64,000 nt of DNA from Ligula intestinalis. Lineage: Eukaryota; Platyhelminthes; Cestoda; Diphyllobothriidea; Diphyllobothriidae. A program made the position numbers and the translations under genes. Positions 1-12,500 of the stretch are shown piece after piece (the first letter of the stretch is position 1; the number at the start of each line of letters is the position of its first letter). The notes beneath the pieces are model-generated. The model did no database searches. It was not told the origin of the DNA and worked only from the letters and a program-made list of their open reading frames with translations. Location: assembly GCA_036362985.1 (NCBI GenBank), contig JAYGXS010000001.1, positions 51,303,954 through 51,367,953 of the forward strand. Reading direction: 5' to 3'.

Positions 1-2123
1 ACGACAGACGGATCAGAGAGATTACGAATTATATTTTACGGGCGGCGTTTAAATGGCACAGTGTGTGCCTTTACAGGGCAAGACGTCACTGAAATTAGAG
101 TGATGTTTTGAGCAAACTTTGGTTGTGGAAATAATCTAGTCTGGCCAAACAAATTTTAGCAATATATAATATTCCATGGCTATAGTGAATATCTTTGCTG
201 TCCCTTGTATACGTGGATCGAGTTGCTTCGTTTAGTTTTCTTAAGCACTATAAAAAAAACTGATACTGTTGTTTGAACCTCCAAAAATAGCGGGGGTCTT
301 AAACATAGACCGGGTATGCGCTCACTGAAATCAGGTAAGTGAAAAAAATTTTAAACTCACTCTATCATAAGAGATGAAGAGGCAATCACTGAAACAAGAG
401 TTTTTTTTGCGTGACGTTTTGGATTCCCCGTTAATCATTAATCATAGGTTATGATAGCAAAGTCTACCATCCCGTTCCATTTTCCTTATCCCTTCTCCCT
501 CCTCCCCCCTGATCAGTGAATGAACTATATCCAACTTTCCGGTTCTTTTAATATCGTTAATTTCCGTGAAAATATAGAAATTTTTGAATACTGATGACAA
601 CTTATAGTCAATCCAGACTGATTGATTTGATCCGTCCTTGTATACTTAGGACATGTAATGAGCTAGATCATCTAAAAGTGGTACGTTCATATATTTCCTA
701 CACTTGGTAAATCCTGCATCAGTAATTAATGGACGAGCCACGTTTTTATAATATTTAAGGCTATACTCTTAAGGGAACTCCATTTTTGTCCCTTAACAGC
801 CTATTTTGTCTATGTTCGAAAGGAATTTATCGATACGCAGCTTGATGAGATCCGTTACCCATTGAATTAAATGATCACCTCTTACACTTAAATTTGATTT
901 TATTACTCAGATGGGTTGACGTTTCCTTGCGAACCTACGCTTAACATTTTTCATTTCTCGAATAACTGGCTGGAAATCCCAACCTGGGTAACCTTTATTG
1001 AAAAGCCATAGATGGGAAGATGAGATCGCAGTGCCAGTATCTTTGGTAGATCCTGCGAGCACGCCATATTTACTAATGGGGCTTTACAAAATGCTGTTTC
1101 TTGGTGATTATGGATAACGCACTATTCAGTCCGCACTAGTGTTCCACTAATCATAAGACCGGCAATGTTAAAGAAACTATTTATAAATACCTAAACTTGT
1201 GATCCCGCTGCATATTTAAGGGCACTAAAAACTTTATAATTTGTATTAAAGCACACTTCACCAAAGACGCGGATGCATTCGTTATAGTTTTTAATGCTAG
1301 TTGCAGATGTACAAAAATAAGTCTGATAGTGTTAGGTCCTACCAAGAAAGTACATTTCTGACATACAGGAGATTAGACCATCTAGATTTCAATGATGTAG
1401 ACCCAGAAAAGAAGGCAATAATTATAGTCAACTGAATCTTAACAAAAGGCTTTCTATCACTGTTTAGTAAGGGGTTTCTTATGATAATTCATTAACAGTG
1501 TGCTAACACTCATTCATTGTAATGTGAATCGTATCTCGTTATATGGTATGACATCTTAGCAAGGTAGGCTAGAATTTTGATGAAATAACCTCTCTTAGCG
1601 TTTGATATTTTTGAAATTGTGCTCTTATTTATATTATTTTAGTGATTTCTGCCGAGACAGAAGCAACAGAGTTTGGACTGTTTTTCAAGCTGCCAGTACT
1701 GCATTTAAAATCTCACATAAATTGCTCGTCACGCTGTTTCATGTCTTGGTTTGCCAAAATGGGCTCCAGGACTCTTCCTTGTTTCTTCGGGGGAGGGGAA
1801 TGAGTATTCGAAGAAAACTCTAGTTTAGCTCTAATTTGTGTGATATTCTTATTACTCTGCAGAACTTTCGAACACCGCAGCCGGTCTTTAGAGCTCTTAC
1901 CGTTTGAATGCAATGGCTAGGTAGTCCAAGCTCTGTTAAGATGCTTTTCTCTGATTGCTGTCGACTTGCGAGTTAAGAATTTACTAGAGCGTATACTTTT
2001 TTGAATTCCTGTCTTCACAACTGCAGGCTACAGATATTTTTACAAGGCTCGCTATGATTAGCTTGATTTATACTGTTTCTTCATTAAACGCATTGAGTTG
2101 CTCTCCATATGCCTGTTCTTTAA
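1..2123. other. A+T-rich region, no gene seen
   Basis: No open frame with protein-like composition and no structural RNA are seen. The one recognisable piece is a decayed copy of the PLE family 1 terminal repeat at about 370-470. Upstream exons of the membrane-protein gene that follows could lie here, but none can be identified by eye. Confidence 0.4.
370..470 (-). repeat. Decayed PLE family 1 terminal-repeat fragment
   Basis: The + strand order 'atcactgaaacaagag', a T-run, 'gtgacgttttgg' matches, with many changes, the segments at 6.43, 20.0, 37.68 and 40.05 kb that end Penelope-like elements. The hammerhead-like core is degraded here (no CTGATGA). Identification rests only on similarity to the better copies in this window. 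Confidence 0.4.
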
Positions 2124-2792
2124 GGTCTTCAAGCAACTTCGTCAACGTCTGCGACTGATCTGCTAACGAAGGTGACTAATCACAGGCAGACGAGTTCAAC
2201 GGAAACACAACAAAACGAATGGTCGGAACAATTGGTTCTCACTGGACTCTGTATCTTAGCTATCGGTGCTTGTTTGGCACTTCTCGTATTTTTGGTTCTT
2301 TTGGTTTTCCTACATCGACAAAAATGTCGTCGCCTGGAAGGAAATTTGATGTGTCAACATCAGTTGTATCAAGGAGCGCCACCTCCATCCTACGTCTGTC
2401 GCAGGAATAATGAAGGACATTTGGAGACTTCCGTGTTAGGTATCCAAAGCAATCCGGTTTATGCTTGTGGATGTCAAACTCCTGATCGACCAGGCAATTA
2501 TTCGGCTACATCAATGACAAAAGAAGTTGAACCAGAGGTTCCGTCGGAAGGTCAATTTTTAATGCATGAAAGGAACAGATCGTTGTACATTCCGATTGAA
2601 TATCAGTCCTCGAGAGTCATCAATACTTTGATCCCCAATAACTGCCAAAATCTTGCACAAAACGGGATTGTAAGGCAGGATGTTCGACCTAAAAGAAATG
2701 CAACAGAAGCTTGTAAATGCCTAACATTAACCGATGTGGATGAACCTTGTCGTAAGTTCAGTTTTAGTGACATGTTTTGCAATAGGATGTAA
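2124..2792 (+). CDS. Probable terminal exon of a single-pass membrane protein
   Basis: I do not recognise the family. The frame is open from 2124 (after TAA at 2121-2123) to the TAA at 2790-2792. There is no good in-frame ATG at its start; AG dinucleotides near 2123-2133 after a T-rich tract suggest a splice acceptor, so this is read as a last exon. Counting from codon 2172, the protein has a Ser/Thr-rich, probably extracellular stretch (1-20), one strong hydrophobic helix (about 21-48), a basic stop-transfer cluster HRQKCRR just after it, and a cytoplasmic tail of about 150 residues with a PPPSY motif (70-74, a possible WW-domain ligand) and scattered cysteines. The positive charges after the helix predict N-outside, C-inside topology. 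A short single-exon gene starting at a later ATG cannot be excluded. A weak ATTAAA polyadenylation-like signal lies near 2863. Confidence 0.55.
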   Translation, partial: GLQATSSTSATDLLTKVTNHRQTSSTETQQNEWSEQLVLTGLCILAIGACLALLVFLVLLVFLHRQKCRRLEGNLMCQHQLYQGAPPPSYVCRRNNEGHLETSVLGIQSNPVYACGCQTPDRPGNYSATSMTKEVEPEVPSEGQFLMHERNRSLYIPIEYQSSRVINTLIPNNCQNLAQNGIVRQDVRPKRNATEACKCLTLTDVDEPCRKFSFSDMFCNRM

Positions 2793-3824
2793 CCCAGCTG
2801 CTACAGTGGTAATTTTAAAGGAAGATGTTTTTACTATCGTTTTATCCGCCAACGTGGATTGATTAAAAAAACATCCTTCTCAAAATGAATCTTATTTTAA
2901 TATTTTATTACCTTATACTTCAGAATTCGCAACAAAAGCCCAAGCCGGTGCTTAGTTCTCCTTGCGTATTGGGACATGAGGTTAAAGTAGTGATACACAT
3001 ATAGTAGCAGTGTCATTAATTCAAAGAATACATTGAAGCTAAAGTTGGGACTGACGCTACTCCTTTTTGCTTTCGATAAAGTGTCCTATGGGTTTCAAAC
3101 TCAAAAATTTGTTTTGTAAGGAGTTTTAAAAGCATTAAAATTACACGAACCGCTTTATAATTTGTCTGGGAATTATATACTAACGAATACGCTTAAAATT
3201 ATATCTCTGTAGGAAACAAATTGTTCTTTTTTTCAAACCCAGGCAAAAAAATCGGTAATATTATGCAAGATATACTTTTTCAGGAAATGCAAGATTGCAT
3301 CAAAAAACATATATATATTTTTTCTTTTTTCTTTCAGCGTCAAATGCGCCACTGCCAGACGTTAACATCAGGTACCTTTAGAGAAACCTTATTCAGTGTG
3401 ATTTCTTTGTGAAGTAGAATGCGTTTTTCTCGGCAAAATCCTCAATACAGCTTCGATAATTTCAGGACTGCCCTGCATAATGACCATGTAGCAGTTCCTT
3501 AGGCTTGTGTCAAGTGGTCATAATGCCACTATTAGATTCTGAAAGCAAATGACGGGGCAATAGTTTTTAATTCCAAAAGCGAAGAGCAAGCTGAGTGGGC
3601 GGAAGATTACTCTGGATGAGAAAGTACTCAAATCTATAACTTCAAAAGAAACAGTTGATATTTAGATCCAATTTTTCACTGTAGGTTATCTTCGCTCACA
3701 TTTTCAAATTCCCGCTGCAGCCCGTTGTTAGAGCCGCATGGTAGAGGCGACTTATATGGCCGTTAATAAAGCACACGGAAAAACGAATCGCACACAATGC
3801 GTGTGGTTTTGTGCCAGGTTCCTG
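2793..3824. other. Probable 3' UTR, then no recognisable feature
   Basis: The first 100-300 bases are likely the 3' UTR of the preceding exon. Beyond that the DNA is A+T-rich, with short random open frames and no repeat I can match elsewhere in the window. Confidence 0.35.
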
Positions 3825-4025
3825 GAATATTGGTTTTAGGACTATAGTGAATGTGAAGGTTAACTTTACGCTTGGGATTAAGTTCTGGGTTTGCGTTAGG
3901 GTCAGGATTATGTTAAAGCTCAAGGTTAGGATAAGCGTTAACTGTGTGGTCTAGGGTAGAGCTAGGGTTAAGATTGAGGTTACAGTTTATCTTTATATTA
4001 AAGTTACTGTTAGAGTAATGCCACG
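3825..4025 (+). repeat. Degenerate TTAGGG-like array
   Basis: About 200 bases are dominated by variants of GGTTAGGGTTAAGGTT, including 'gcgttagggtcagg', 'caaggttaggataagcg' and 'gctagggttaagattgagg'. TTAGGG is the telomere repeat of most animals including flatworms; here the unit is heavily diverged, so this is an interstitial telomere-like or simple G-rich repeat. Similar tracts are at 31.02-31.14 and 35.95-36.05 kb. Confidence 0.6.
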
Positions 4026-4079
4026 GAAGTAGTTGCTCCTCCTGACATACATATATCTTAAGGCCGTCCACTTTACGTG

Positions 4080-4960
4080 TACGGGGCCATCATATGACCC
4101 TGTCATATTTGGATGGCTATCCAACTTATTCTTACCGTATCCAAAGACTTGACGACCATGCCCGAGGCCCCAAATAGTTCAGGTTTCACTGCAGCCTGTC
4201 TAACGTGGCTCGAAAATACATTGAGTACCTCCATTGTCCGTACCAACCCACAGTACGTAGTTCGTTGCCGCGCCTTCCCGTTTTTGATAATATAGTCTTT
4301 GCCTTGTCAGTGGACAATGAGAGGTACTTAGTATGACTCCTTCATTACACTTTCAATCACGCACAAGTGACGCCCAACACCTCAGCAAACTCTGTGACCC
4401 GACTATGACCCGCTCTCGATGGTGTTCACCGCAAGCCTCATGTGGCTGAAGCAACGTGGTGGTTGCGGCTGGATTACAGTAAAAGTAGACTCGCCGGATC
4501 TACCCCACCCTCTGACCACTCACACGCCCAAATGCAGTGTCAATAAAAAAAATCGAGAAGACCGGAGGTGGGGAGGGCGCAGGCGGCTAGCGCGACAACC
4601 ACTCAACACGCGTACCAATAGCACACCTCGCTAGGTAGGCTCCCGCCTGGGGTGCCGTAAAGGCCACATTAAGAAGGAGCCATTGAGCCCGACTACCAGC
4701 CCGCAGTAAGCCACTCCACACAACAAACCACACTGGGCCAACTGCGATGTCTTAATTATCCCGTCAGGTGGTAACCCTCCAAGTCACGGATTTTAGCACA
4801 AGCGCTTCAGATTTTTTAAAGTGAGAAAAGAAATGCCCTGAGGGTTGACCTCACTCCCTTCCCCATCACCAGCAACAGTCCACCGCCCAGCTGATCAATA
4901 GCAGTACTGAAAAAAGGAAACAAGTCGGAAAGCAAGCACCTCAGAAAACCCTGTGACCCA
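4080..4960. repeat. G+C-rich island containing a dispersed repeat
   Basis: This stretch is clearly richer in G+C than its flanks. The part at about 4415-4510 ('gatggtgttcacc ... ctgaag ... ggctggattacag') has a diverged match at about 13130-13215 ('atggttctaccatg ... actggattttag ... gaagtaggct'), so at least part is an interspersed repeat. No coding frame is convincing. Confidence 0.4.
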
Positions 4961-5149
4961 CAGTACTTACGAATAACAAACCTTCGCTACCTGTTTTATC
5001 CAGGTCTAGTCCCAACGTTACATATAACGGTGGAAAAGTTTTGCGTTTTTTGATTGGTCTGGCGCCGTTACACCGTGGGTGGGATACGACTATATACAAT
5101 CTTCAGCATTTTGGCATAAGACCACGGGAATTGTGGAAAAAAGGGTTTT

Positions 5150-5265
5150 ACGGTGAGCCATTAAAGGAACGGATGGTGCGGTTGAAATTATGCAGATAGT
5201 CGGAACAAAATATTTGTACTGTATGCTTTTTTTGATGTAGCAAGTAATTCTGAATTTAGCTCAAT
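5150..5265 (+). repeat. Dispersed repeat, copy 1 (pair with 6.12 kb)
   Basis: The segment shares an ordered series of words with 6120-6240: 'ggttgaaattatg', then 'acaaa..tatttg', then 'gtatg.ttt....atgtagc.agtaa', then 'tgaattta'. The two copies are in the same orientation, about 970 bases apart, just upstream of the first large PLE. The family is not recognised. Confidence 0.4.
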
Positions 5266-6119
5266 ACAACAAACGTTACCAAAGGAAACTGGCATGAACT
5301 CATAAAAAGTGGTACTTCCATTTTCTGCAAGGGTCAGTTAACTGACCTGGAAACCAACGGAGTGACCTCGGCATGACTGTCAATGAACTGCCCTTAAAAA
5401 CCCCTTTCTACCATTCCTGTAATTTAAATGGTTATAGGGCAATGTGACGGAGAAAGGTCTACAATCAATGACCAGGTTAATTCGATGCTAAGCAAGGTTT
5501 GAATATACGTTTCAGATTGACAAGTATTGCGTTAGTTCTATTGTAACACTTTTTGTCTTGTAACACACTTCAGGATATTTCAAACATACCAGGATACTGA
5601 TCCAAGCGAATATTCGTTTGACCTAAATAACTCAAGAAAAAGATGACTTCTTAAGTACTGTGCATTATTTCACAGATGTGTAATGCCATTAAACATATTT
5701 TATAGAAAGGTTTGAGAAAGTCGACTATTTATTGCACTCATTTAATAGCAAATCATGTTTTCTTCAAATTATTCATTTGCGGATAGTCTACATTTGAAGT
5801 TAAAAAAATATTTCTAATTGTGAATTTTTTTAAGAATGCACAATGTTAATTAAACTCGTACCGTATACTTCATAAAGAACAAGTACACAAGTACAAGTAC
5901 GCACTCATTTCAAAATTTTTTTAGCACAATATATTATCTTAATGGCATATTATATTCCTCCAGTTAAAGAAAAAACCCTAACCAGAAATTAAACGGCAAA
6001 CAGAGCTCAAATTTTTCGGGATTTGGAAAATTTTTATGAAAGAAAAGCATTCATTCACTTTAAGCATAAAAATTCACGATGACCACCTCTACTGTAGGAA
6101 CAGTGGTAAGAGTGGCTTT

Positions 6120-6240
6120 GTGGATGGGGTAATTAAATCAAAGTGTGCTACGGCTGGAATTATGTGGTCAACCGACAAATGGTATTTGAAGCATGCGTAT
6201 GTTTTAATGTAGCTAGTAAGGATGAATTTAGTCCCGCGCA
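6120..6240 (+). repeat. Dispersed repeat, copy 2 (pair with 5.15 kb)
   Basis: Matches 5150-5265 in order and orientation and ends about 200 bases before the PLE terminal repeat. It could be an older duplication or a distal part of the PLE flank. Confidence 0.4.
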
Positions 6241-6399
6241 AAGAAAGATATCCATGGGGACTCGCGTGATCTCATATAATGTAAGTGACTCGTACTAATG
6301 AGATTTCTTTAAGTCTTTCAGTGATACCTAGTAAAATTCCTTGATCACCGTCTCCGTAGTAGGCGTGGTCATGCGCAAATCCAGTGGAAACAAATGTAT

Positions 6400-8345
6400 T
6401 TAAGAAGAAGATGCGATCGCTGGAACAAGATTTATATTCCCCTGAAGTTTCGAATTCCATCGTGGATTCTTCATCAGAGACATCAGCAGACAATAGTTGT
6501 AGAAACGGGCAATACATGCACACAAAATTTCAGTAATTTAAGGGTTCAGTCATTACTGCAGCTTTAGGACAAAGACAATTGCACTTGTGTGTTTTAATTG
6601 CTTGATAACTGGCATGCGGCCTGTGAGCTTCTGAACTTGCATCGGGCGTGGTGATTGCTCGTCCATAGGGTTCCCCGTTAGTTGTGTAAAACGATGCGGT
6701 TGCCTGTAAGTTCTCCAAGTGATGACTTGCTGTAGCCAAACTGAATATCAGTAGCAATATCGACTGGACAGATTGTTGCATTCGTTTATGGACTGAGAGA
6801 CCGCGAACCACAACTCAAGTAAATCGCGGCTCTCACGATTGTCACTTCTCACACGAATTTCAGGATCATCACATTTGAATGTGTGGTCAGGTCTCGGCGA
6901 ATTGAGAATTTGCGTCATTTCTCCGCAATGCTGCCCTTTGTCCACCAATTTGCGTCTTGATCTCTCTTCCAGTTTCTCTGACGTTATTGCTTTGTCTGCA
7001 ACTGCAGCAAATCCTATACACGATTCAACATGTGGCAGGGGTCTTTGGGTTTCATTATCTGACGCCTTATGGTGGCTTTCGGTCTGTGTGCGACTCCAAC
7101 TCTGAGTGGCGCGAGAAGGCGGCCGATAGTCCCCAGGACATTTAATTACGTACGGAATCTCATGCTAGTATTTAGAGTTGGTGAGATTTTGTTGCCCATC
7201 TCGGTTGTGCATTCACTGGTAAACTTGTTCTTGGATTCACTAAAGTGCGTCTCAACACGCCGATAAAGTATCCTTACGCAACTGCGTTCGTGACTGATTG
7301 GGTGGTTACCGTTGAAGTTCCTTACTTGCATTTTGGTTGTCGCTTTCCCGAATATTTTGGCACCTTGGGCAGCACAATTTTTGCAACATTCGAGGACATA
7401 AGGATGACCGGCTGGTTGTTTTCTTCCTCCTGCGTCGTTCAGTTTATGTCCGGGAAGAAGCTGTTGAGACGTTCTTTGAAAGTTTGCATCTGATCCCGAT
7501 TGATAAAAACGAATGTATCATCCACATACCACGACCAGTATTTCGGTATGTGGTGCTGGAAGACCAGCGAATCTAACCGTTGTAGGACTGCCTCGGCTAT
7601 GAATTCCGGAATCGCTGAACACATTGGTGATCGCTTCACATATTAGTCGACTGTTCCGTCAAACGCAAAGAACGTGTTGAAATAGATCTTCAGAAACTTA
7701 AGGATTTGGACATATCCAAAGCAATTCGCCAGCTCAGCATATCTTATTCGTGGGAGTATTTCGACGGTCTCGACAGCCAGATCCTGGGGGCTAGAAGCCA
7801 AAAGGGACGTGACATCGAAGAAACAGTAAAGTCACTAGCAGCAGACTTTACCCTTTAAGTTTCTTCAAGAAGTGTGTTGCTGAACGGACCGTAGTCTGCG
7901 AATCAGCGGTCAGAAAGTTGAGACGCCGAAACAGCCGGTCCGACCGTTTGTGTGCCTCTTAGTGGCACGATGGTTTGGAGAGGAGCGCCCACCTTTGGCA
8001 CTTTGGGAAGGCCATGAAAGTGAGCTAGGGCCACAGCTTGCGCTCTCGGCATGTGTAGTTTGGACGGCTTTATCGCATCTGACTTCTATAAAGTTAACAG
8101 AGTTGAATTGATTTCACTTGTCAGCTTTCCGATACTTTTGGTTTCACATTGAACATAAAACTTGAGATCCTCCAGTGAGTTTTTCGTTTTTCTGAAGATA
8201 GTCGGTTCTGCCCAATAGGACGGTGTTGAAACCTTGCAAATCTCACCAGCTCCATTTTCACTGGGGGTTTGTATGTAACACATTTCGTCCATACCTTCTT
8301 TTCAAGATTGAATGATCGCCAGTTACAGGTTTCACGTTCCACGTT
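6400..8345 (-). mobile_element. Penelope-like element, family 1, copy a (decayed)
   Basis: Read on the - strand, fragments of a PLE polyprotein follow each other in the right order but in shifting frames. From about 8030 to 7640 comes the N-terminal half of the reverse transcriptase (HFHGLPKVPK-type motif, then APLQTIV). At 7639-7439 come the AEAVLQRLDSL segment, the catalytic YVDDTFV and the KERLNSFFPDI segment. At 7331-7220 comes HPISHERSCV followed by YRRVETH. From about 7030 to 6830 come remnants of the GIY-YIG endonuclease tail, ending with RDLLELWF and SQSINECN. The 3' tail runs to a terminal repeat with a hammerhead-like motif at 6444-6477. The enzyme would make cDNA at a nick by target-primed reverse transcription; many stops and shifts show this copy is dead. 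The 8345-8086 part is tentatively upstream element sequence. Confidence 0.8.
6430..6490 (-). ncRNA. Hammerhead-ribozyme-like motif, PLE family 1 copy a
   Basis: On the - strand: CTGATGA (6477-6471), a hairpin of type GAATCC/GGAATTC, then GAAA and CTTC (to 6444). An extra A separates CTGATGA from stem II, and helix III (ACTT) is no longer self-complementary, so this copy is probably inactive. PLE terminal repeats are known to carry minimal hammerheads thought to act as dimers. Confidence 0.4.
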
Positions 8346-8484
8346 AAACTAACCCCATAAAAAGCTAGAAAGGAGCTAACGGCTCTAGATGATGAAAAAT
8401 AATGTCCCTTCGTACCCGGAAGCTCACAATGGAGCCCGCACCAGACAGCCGGACAGCAACTCGTAGAACATTTTCAGGTTAAAC

Positions 8485-8600
8485 CAACAAAGACAAAGGA
8501 GATCGGAATTGCCATTTGCGTCTTATTAGCCTTCATCAGCCAGTCACACCCAGTCGTAGGCGTAGATCACCCGGGATTCACATCCATGACTTTTGACCGT
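8485..8600 (-). repeat. tRNA-derived SINE, copy 1
   Basis: On the - strand a B-box-like 'gtgaatcccgggtg' is followed by a body reading roughly 'tgactggctgatgaaggctaa' then 'aatggcaattccg' and 'cctttgtctt'. The same body occurs at 9.48, 23.76 and 56.64 kb. RNA polymerase III-type promoter remnants plus a shared non-tRNA body define a SINE. Confidence 0.5.
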
Positions 8601-9475
8601 TGTGTGCAACACTATCATTGCACTCTCCCATGGGTAGACTCTTGCACTCATTAGTGCCATTATTTCGGAGTAAAGAGAAAGATCGACCTCACCAAGAATG
8701 CGATTAGCAAATTGACTGACCCTTTCAAAGCGTCACTGTATTATAATATCAACTAACCACACAGGAAAAACCGGCAGTTTAACAGAGCACATGGGGAATA
8801 AGTTTAAGTAAGGCTGGAAAATAACTGAAGAGCAGTAGAGAACTCCGTAGAGAATGCAGGCATCTATAAATTGCCAGGTTAGGGCTTGCGTGTGTGACAT
8901 GAACGTAAATGACAAATATAATCTAGAACTTTACGAATTTTAATAAAAAGAACTTCAATAAGAAGATAAAATGGAAGGCAACATATCAGAGTAAAACCAA
9001 GGTACCGGAAAGAGAATACCTCATGCGGTAGAATGTCTAAGAATTCCGGAAGGGAAGAGGTCGCAATCGACAACACACCGAACTGACTTCTGGTCGTTTA
9101 GTAGAAGGCCATCAGCTAACTCCCATGTTAAGAGGTGGTCAAGGCCATTTTTAAATATCTGACGCTGAGCAAGGCTTTACTAATGATGGTAGATACAGCA
9201 TGTAGCGTTACTTGAGATAATCTAATCTTCGTCTGTAAAAGGTTGTTGAACTTACTCCTATAAGCGTAAAACATAGAATCACACCCGATCAACCCCTTAG
9301 TTGTCTTGTCAACTAAATCATCAGAAGGCTAGCTACCGTCCCTCTCCACTTAGCAAGACAGACATAAACGTCAACTTATTAGTTGGCTTCATGAAAAACA
9401 TGTGGGAATGGGTCTTGAATATGCAACCAAATGAATGGCAACAGTGTAAAAACTAGCAAACATGTCGGAAACGGA
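8601..9475. other. No recognisable feature
   Basis: Short open frames only. One on the - strand at 8733-9076 is hydrophobic by base composition and has no motif. Confidence 0.3.
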
Positions 9476-9479
9476 GATG

Positions 9480-9570
9480 GCATTTGCTCCCAATGTTGAG
9501 TATGACGGGCTAACTACGGCTAATAAGCCAGAAATGGTCATTCCGGTGTACCTTGTCTTTGTCAATTCTA
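9480..9570 (+). repeat. SINE body fragment, copy 2
   Basis: The + strand reads 'gagtatgacgggctaac', then 'acggctaataagccagaaat', then 'gtcattccggtgtaccttg', matching the SINE bodies at 8.5 (-), 23.76 and 56.64 kb. The tRNA-like head is lost or too diverged to see. Confidence 0.5.
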
Positions 9571-12500
9571 ATTCAACATAAACATGCTAAATGTGGCCCA
9601 TTATGACGAAACCCCACTTCTGAAATCATACCCCATTCACTTATTTTCGTAGACTTAAATCCTATGGTGATGAGACTGAACGTTCCTCGAATGTTCCCAC
9701 TATCACCGACGAATGGTGCATGACAGAAGCGAATGAGTGATATCTGAACAATGCTGACGCCCAATAGGCTAACTCGTTTGTTCGGTTAAAGTAGCTTACA
9801 CCAAACCTTTTTCAAGCGCTTTGATTTATGTCCATTTTAGGGAGGTTTCGGCACGTCATCACTTGAAGACCAACACGGAAATGGCCGACCTTTATAATAT
9901 CTGCTTAGCTCGGGAACATATGGATGCAGAAAACTCAGGGAAAACTGGCAGTGCTCAACAATCATTTGTCACGAGCTGTACTAGTACGATTAATGGACAT
10001 TATTTTTAAACTAAGCGTTTAGTTATAATAAAAAATCCCTGTTGTATTGTTGAAGCTGAGTAAAATATTTTTAGCATAATAATACAGAAAAGAAGGAGCT
10101 ATCCTCCGACCGTTTTACATGTTTTTTGATTTCTGATTCGCAAACGGCACATGGATGTATAGACAGTATGGGGACAATTTAAGAATAATTAGGTCTCAAA
10201 TGTCAGGTACAGTTAGCATAGGTCACTGCATTAGTATGTCTGAAATAGTCTTCTATGGGGTCATAGTAGGCTAGCTATTTTAAGTAAGCCCCAAGCGTAC
10301 AGTCAATATCCGATCTCAAGGAATAATAACCAAAATTTTAAAATGCGTTTCAACTTGAAAACGAATTTCTTAGATGAGATTATCTTGAATCATACTACAA
10401 AGATATTTCACGCGCAGAAGAATCCCGAATTTTAAATTAACAGTTTTCCGGCCTCTTATAAATCTTACTCCATAAAAAGAATAACTACATAAGAAACGTG
10501 TATTTTTTCGATGGATTTTTAAGGCTCCTAGTAATTCACCTATAGTTAATGGGAACCATAACCGAACATATTCTTTCTCACACTCATTTGGTAGAAAAGT
10601 ATATCTTCTTCAAAGTTTTAACTCGAATAAAAGGCTATTTGTTTGATTTCAAATATTCGTCGTTGTTAACATTGGTAAGACTGCACAATCCCCATTTAAA
10701 TCACATCTTAGCGGTGGTTTAATTAATGCCGTTCATCATTCATACGGTATAGTCCCCACGCCTTGCAAAATTATACGAGGGTTGTCTCTGACCTCGTTAT
10801 TAACGTACAGGAATGCATTACTTAACATCCACGGAAGGCGTAAAACCGCCGGGTAGGCACTGTTTTTCCTCTCACTTTGCCAGGAGTTCGCGAGGGGGTG
10901 TCAAGGTCGACTTCCGATAAGTAAATTTTGTGGTAAGGGTTGCAGACTTAGAGTAGGTCCACATCTTTTAAGAAAGTGGCAGTGACATGATGAAGATCAA
11001 ATTATTGGTTGTATTGCCGGTATTGCTTATGATGTGTATGTATGTGCGATAGGTTTGACAAATTGTCAATGGCCCTCCGACTTTGTAGGATCCGATCTAG
11101 ATATGATGGCGAAATTAATGACGGCTCCAGTCACGCCAGTTGCTTGAGCATTCTTTCGCCTGGATTGACAGTCAAACTGTGAGATTTAAAGAGAGAGAAA
11201 GGAATACAAGACGACAAGTCCTGTATACAATTTTCTTGAAGAAATTTAACTGGGTAGTTAAGCATGCATTTGGACAAGTTATTTGATAAAGTGAGTAGAT
11301 TTAATAATAACAAAGGCCTTAGTTTGGAGAATTGGCTTCTTAGTTAATGTTATTGAGCAAAAAAGACACTAATTTGGCTTAAGTATCCGTAAGTTTATAC
11401 TGAAGACATTTTCTATGCTCTACGGTATGATAGAACCCAACTGTTTATTAATTGGCATTGTAATATGGAAACATTCCAGAATAAGAAAAAAAAGTTGAAA
11501 AATTATCCCTTCCAAAACCGGTAAATTTTGTCCGAAGTTGCTCAAATGAAAATGAAGCGATTTTCAGAGCATCGTATTTATTTGCAAAAACAAAGTCGAG
11601 TTCTATTTTCTATTTAATGTTCAGATGACCTTCAAGTATTTGCCGGACAAAATGCAGTAGCGAAAAGTGCATTGCATTTTTTTTAAATGGCACCGCTCAC
11701 CTTGCCGTTTAGGCAAAGTGTTCGCACACGTTACCGCGAAGGTAATGCAAAGAAGGCCTCATTAAATGTTAGCCATATTTTTATATACGTTCCATTTATG
11801 CTTTATTTAGAAATGTAAGAGAAGGAAAAATAATCAGTATTTCAAAAAATGGTCATATATGTGGCCTGTTATTTGTATTCCAAGGCTTAAAACGGATCGT
11901 GAAATTAGCACGCTTGTGCAAAAACTAATCCATCATAAAGATAAAAGTACGTTCTTTCAGCTCAAGTCAAATTAAATCGTTTATCTTCGGGTAAATTTAT
12001 GAAATTATCAAAAGTCTCCACTGTCATTGTGACAATATCTTGGATAAATTAATATACAGAGAAATTCGTCAGTAAAATATCCAATTAAAGCACTTTTTAA
12101 AGATGTAACCTACTGTGAATGTTTTTTTTATTAATCCGAGTTTTAGCATTATGCGTGAATCTCGCGGAAGTTTTGCATGCTCGACAATTTTGTTTGCTGT
12201 TTTAAGGCTTTTTTTAATATGACCCATAAGAACTTATATCCAAAAACTCATTTTATTTTAGAAAATACTCCTTATTATTATATTATTTTAAAGGTTTTGA
12301 TACAAACGGCGAACAGAAGAACGAATTATCAACAAAGCACTGAAAACGATCGAAATGATGCCAGACTGTATTGGACGATATTCAATAAATACTTTTCCAT
12401 TAAGAGTAATATGTAGAAAATATTCTCAAATTCGAAGATGTCAGACTTCCGAAATATGAACTATAAGTAGAAAAGTTCCGTTTATTTAACGAAATTGTGT

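Noticed and set aside
5333..5346. Palindrome GTCAGTTAACTGAC as a regulatory site
   Set aside because: Isolated perfect palindrome with no gene nearby; length compatible with chance in 64 kb.
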